This document shows positions 61,346 through 64,000 of a stretch of DNA of 64,000 nt, piece after piece (the stretch's first letter is position 1; the number at the start of each line of letters is the position of its first letter). The notes beneath the pieces were generated by a model. That model was not told where the DNA came from. It did no database searches and worked only from the letters and a program-made list of their open reading frames with translations. The stretch is from Acanthosoma haemorrhoidale (Eukaryota; Arthropoda; Insecta; Hemiptera; Acanthosomatidae): NCBI GenBank assembly GCA_930367205.1, contig OV884015.1, positions 2,728,001-2,792,000 of the forward strand, given 5' to 3'. The translations under genes and the position numbers were made by a program.

Positions 61346-64000
61346 CAAACCCACAAAGTTTAATTTCATTGATGCTAGTAGTTTTTGAGGAAGGGTGATG
61401 TTAACATATTTACCTTCGCTTAGCGCGGTCATTTTGGCTGCTGCCAAAATTGGAAAGATGTAGAATTATTTTTATCGCTAATAACTCGGCAACCAGCCAT
61501 AGTAGCATTATGTGGTTTTTTTTATTACGTACATCTATATATTGTCAACCATCCCACAAAGTTTGATTGAATTGATGCTAGTAGTTTTTAAGATTGGGCG
61601 ATGTGAACATATTCCCCTTCGCTTAGCACGGTCATTTCGGCTATTGCCGAAATTAGAAAGATGTAGAATTACCTTTATCGCTAATAACTCAGCAACCAGT
61701 TATGATAGCATTATGTGTTTTTTTTTTATTACGTACATCTATATATTCTTACCAATCCCACAAAGTTTGATTAAATTGATGCTGGTAGTTTTTTAGGAAG
61801 GGCGATGTGAACATATTCACCTTCGCTTAGCGCGGTCATTTTGGCTGCTGCCGAAATTGGAAAGATGTAGAATTATTTTTATCGCTAATAACTCGGCAAC
61901 CAGCTATAGTAGCATTATGAGGTTTTTTTTATTACGTACATCTATATATTGTCAACAATCCCACAAAGTTTGATTGAATTGATGCTAGTAGTTTTTGAGA
62001 TTGGGCGATGTGAACATATTCCACTTTGCTTAGTTCGGTGGATTCGGCTGTTGAAGAAACTTGAAAGATTTAGAATGATGCATTATCGCAAATAACTCGG
62101 CAACCAATTATGGTAGCATTATGTGGTTTTTTTTATTACGTACATCTATATATTGTTTACAAACCCACAAAGTTTGATTCAATTGATGATATTGGTTTTG
62201 GAGCTAGGCCGATGTGAACATATTCACTTTTGCTAAGCTCGGTCGATTTGGCGTTTGAGGAAATTGGATAGATGTAGAATTATTCTTATCGCTAATAACT
62301 CTGCAACAAGTTAAGGGAGCATTTTGTGGATTCTTTGCTTACGTTCCTCTATATATTGTCAACAAACCCACAAAGTTTGATCAAATTGATGATAGTGGTT
62401 TCGGAGGTAGACTGATTTGAAGATATTTCCCTTTGCTTAGCTCGGTGGATTCGGCTGTTGAAGAAACTTGAAAGATTTAGAATTATACATAATCGCTAAT
62501 TTCTCTGGAACCAGTAAAGGCAGCATTTTGTGGTTTCTTTTATTTTTTACATCTATATATTATCAACAATCCCACAATGTTTGACATAAATGTTTCAAGC
62601 GGTTTCGGAGGTAGAGTAATTTGAAGATATTTCCATCCCCTAAGCTTCGGCAATGTGACAGATCAAGGAGCTGGATAGATGTAAAATTATGTTTATTGCT
62701 AATTCCTGGGCAACCAGTTATGGTAGCATTATTTAGTTTTTTTTATTACGTACATCTATATATTGTCAACAATCTCACAAAAATTGATTGAATTGATGCT
62801 AGTAGTTTTTGAGATTGGGCGATGTGAACATATTCCACTTTGCTTAGTTCGGTGGATTCGGCTGTTGAAGAAACTTGAAAGATTTAGAATTATGCATTAT
62901 CGCTAATAACTCTGCAACAAGTTATGGGATTATTATGTAGTTTCTTTGCTTACGTTCCTCTATATATTGTTTACAAACCCACAAAGTTTGATTCAATTGA
63001 TGATAGTGGTTTTGGAGCTAGGCCGATGTGAACATATTCACTTTTGCTAAGCTCGGTCGATTTGGCGTTTGAGCAAATTGGATAGATGTAGAATTATTCT
63101 TATCGCTAATAACTCTGCAACAAGTTATGGGATTATTATGTAGTTTCTTTGCTTACGTTCCTCTATATATTGTCAACAAACCCACAAAGTTTAAATTCAT
63201 TGATGCTAGTAGTTTTTGAGGAAGGGCGATGTGAACATATTCCCCTTCGCTTAGCGCGGTCATTTCGGCTATTGCCGAAATTAGAAAGATGTAGAATTAC
63301 CTTTATCGCTAATAACTCAGCAACCAGTTATGGTAGCATTATGTGTTTTTTTTTTATTACGTACATCTATATATTCTTACCAATCCCACAAAGTTTGATT
63401 AAATTGATGCTGGTAGTTTTTTAGGAAGGGCGATGTGAACATATTCACCTTCGCTTAGCGCGGTCATTTTGGCTGCTGCCGAAATTGGAAAGATGTAGAA
63501 TTATTTTTATCGCTAATAACTCGGCAACCAGCTATAGTAGCATTATGAGGTTTTTTTTATTACGTACATCTATATATTGTCAACAATCCCACAAAGTTTG
63601 ATTGAATTGATGCTAGTAGTTTTTGAGATTGGGCGATGTGAACATATTCCACTTTGCTTAGTTCGGTGGATTCGGCTGTTGAAGAAACTTGAAAGATTTA
63701 GAATGATGCATTATCGCTAATAACTCGGCAACCAATTATGGTAGCATTATGTGGTTTTTTTTATTACGTACATCTATATATTGTTTACAAACCCACAAAG
63801 TTTGATTCAATTGATGATATTGGTTTTGGAGCTAGGCCGATGTGAACATATTCACTTTTGCTAAGCTCGGTCGATTTGGCGTTTGAGGAAATTGGATAGA
63901 TGTAGAATTATTCTTATCGCTAATAACTCTGCAACAAGTTAAGGGAGCATTTTGTGGATTCTTTGCTTACGTTCCTCTATATATTGTCAACAAACCCACA
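61346..64000 (+). repeat. Satellite A to the window end
   Basis: An f monomer and a chimeric g/f'' monomer (near 61520-61720, changing at gaacatattccc) lead into k, a, b, c, d'', the caatctcac block at 62770, b, f'', k, a and b. About 61600-63005 matches 54325-55730 at offset 7275, including the rare variants tatcgcaaataac (62086 and 54811) and tacataatcg (62486 and 55211). The array clearly continues past the window edge. Confidence 0.88.

Larger units (their letters stand above)
7024..64000 (+). repeat. Satellite A array 2 (about 280 monomers of ~203 bp)
   Basis: One uninterrupted head-to-tail array to the end of the window. Monomer starts follow at 203-204 bp throughout, with a mean of 203.35 bp calculated from the 4067-bp unit of 20 monomers. 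Recognisable types are: a (ttgaattgatgctag, then agttcggtggattcggctg), b (tgtttacaaac, ggagctaggccgatg), c (tttgatcaaa, ggtagactg), d (tattatcaac, aagcttcggcaatg), e (ctatgtattg, gctagggcaatg), f (tttaatttc, gaaggg, cttcgcttagcgcgg), g (gtcaaccatccc), h (aggtacatct, gccgagg) and k (attcttaccaatccc). The order of types defines the higher-order units listed separately. No gene, inverted segment or foreign insertion was seen in these 57 kb. Confidence 0.96.

Noticed and set aside
7024..64000. T runs as RNA polymerase III terminators of a small RNA gene
   Set aside because: I could not find convincing A-box and B-box internal promoter elements or a tRNA/5S-like fold in the monomer, so the T tracts alone are not enough.
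1..64000. Telomeric repeat, rDNA or simple microsatellite tracts
   Set aside because: I looked for TTAGGG/TTTAGGG-type runs, rRNA-like conserved blocks and long di- or trinucleotide runs and saw none.

Overview
The whole 64 kb window is tandemly repeated satellite DNA. I see no protein-coding gene, tRNA, rRNA or intact transposable element on either strand. The sequence is AT-rich, and every monomer I followed runs head-to-tail in one orientation. This layout, with higher-order repeats (HORs) of 10 and 20 monomers, is typical of centromeric or pericentromeric heterochromatin of a eukaryote assembled from long reads. I cannot name the species, or decide between plant and animal, from the sequence alone.

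Three unrelated satellite families are present. Family A has a monomer of about 203-204 bp and fills 94-2802 and 7024-64000, roughly 290 monomers. Family B has a monomer of about 97-98 bp and fills 1-93, 2803-3243 and 5241-7023. Family C has a monomer of exactly 95 bp at nearly every step and fills 3244-5240, as an island inside family B. The left side therefore reads B / A / B / C / B / A. The first ~2297 bases recur, identical wherever I compared them, at 6932-9228 (offset 6931), so a composite A+B+C+B segment of 6.9 kb was duplicated.

From 7.0 kb to the end only family A is present. It is built from recurring monomer types, which I label a, b, c, d, e, f, g, h and k. The tetramer a-b-c-d (814 bp) is the simplest building block. 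Between about 13.2 and 39.7 kb the array is organised as a 20-monomer HOR of 4067 bp (HOR-I): four complete copies at 17450-33717, a 21-monomer relative upstream, and partial copies downstream. Between about 40 and 64 kb a shorter 10-monomer HOR of 2033 bp (HOR-II) appears, in tandem at 50593-54658 and as dispersed copies elsewhere. It is interleaved with smaller duplications of 407, 609 and 1016 bp. Nearly all spacings are whole multiples of the 203-bp monomer, as expected for unequal exchange in register.

The most interesting sequence details are these. Nearly every C monomer carries two overlapping 12-bp perfect palindromes, one centred on CACGTG. Many A monomers carry a motif partly matching the CENP-B box. 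Chimeric monomers mark exchange points. The A/B junction lies on an 8-bp microhomology. All open reading frames above 60 codons are chance frames in family A or in the B/A junction, and are not annotated as genes.
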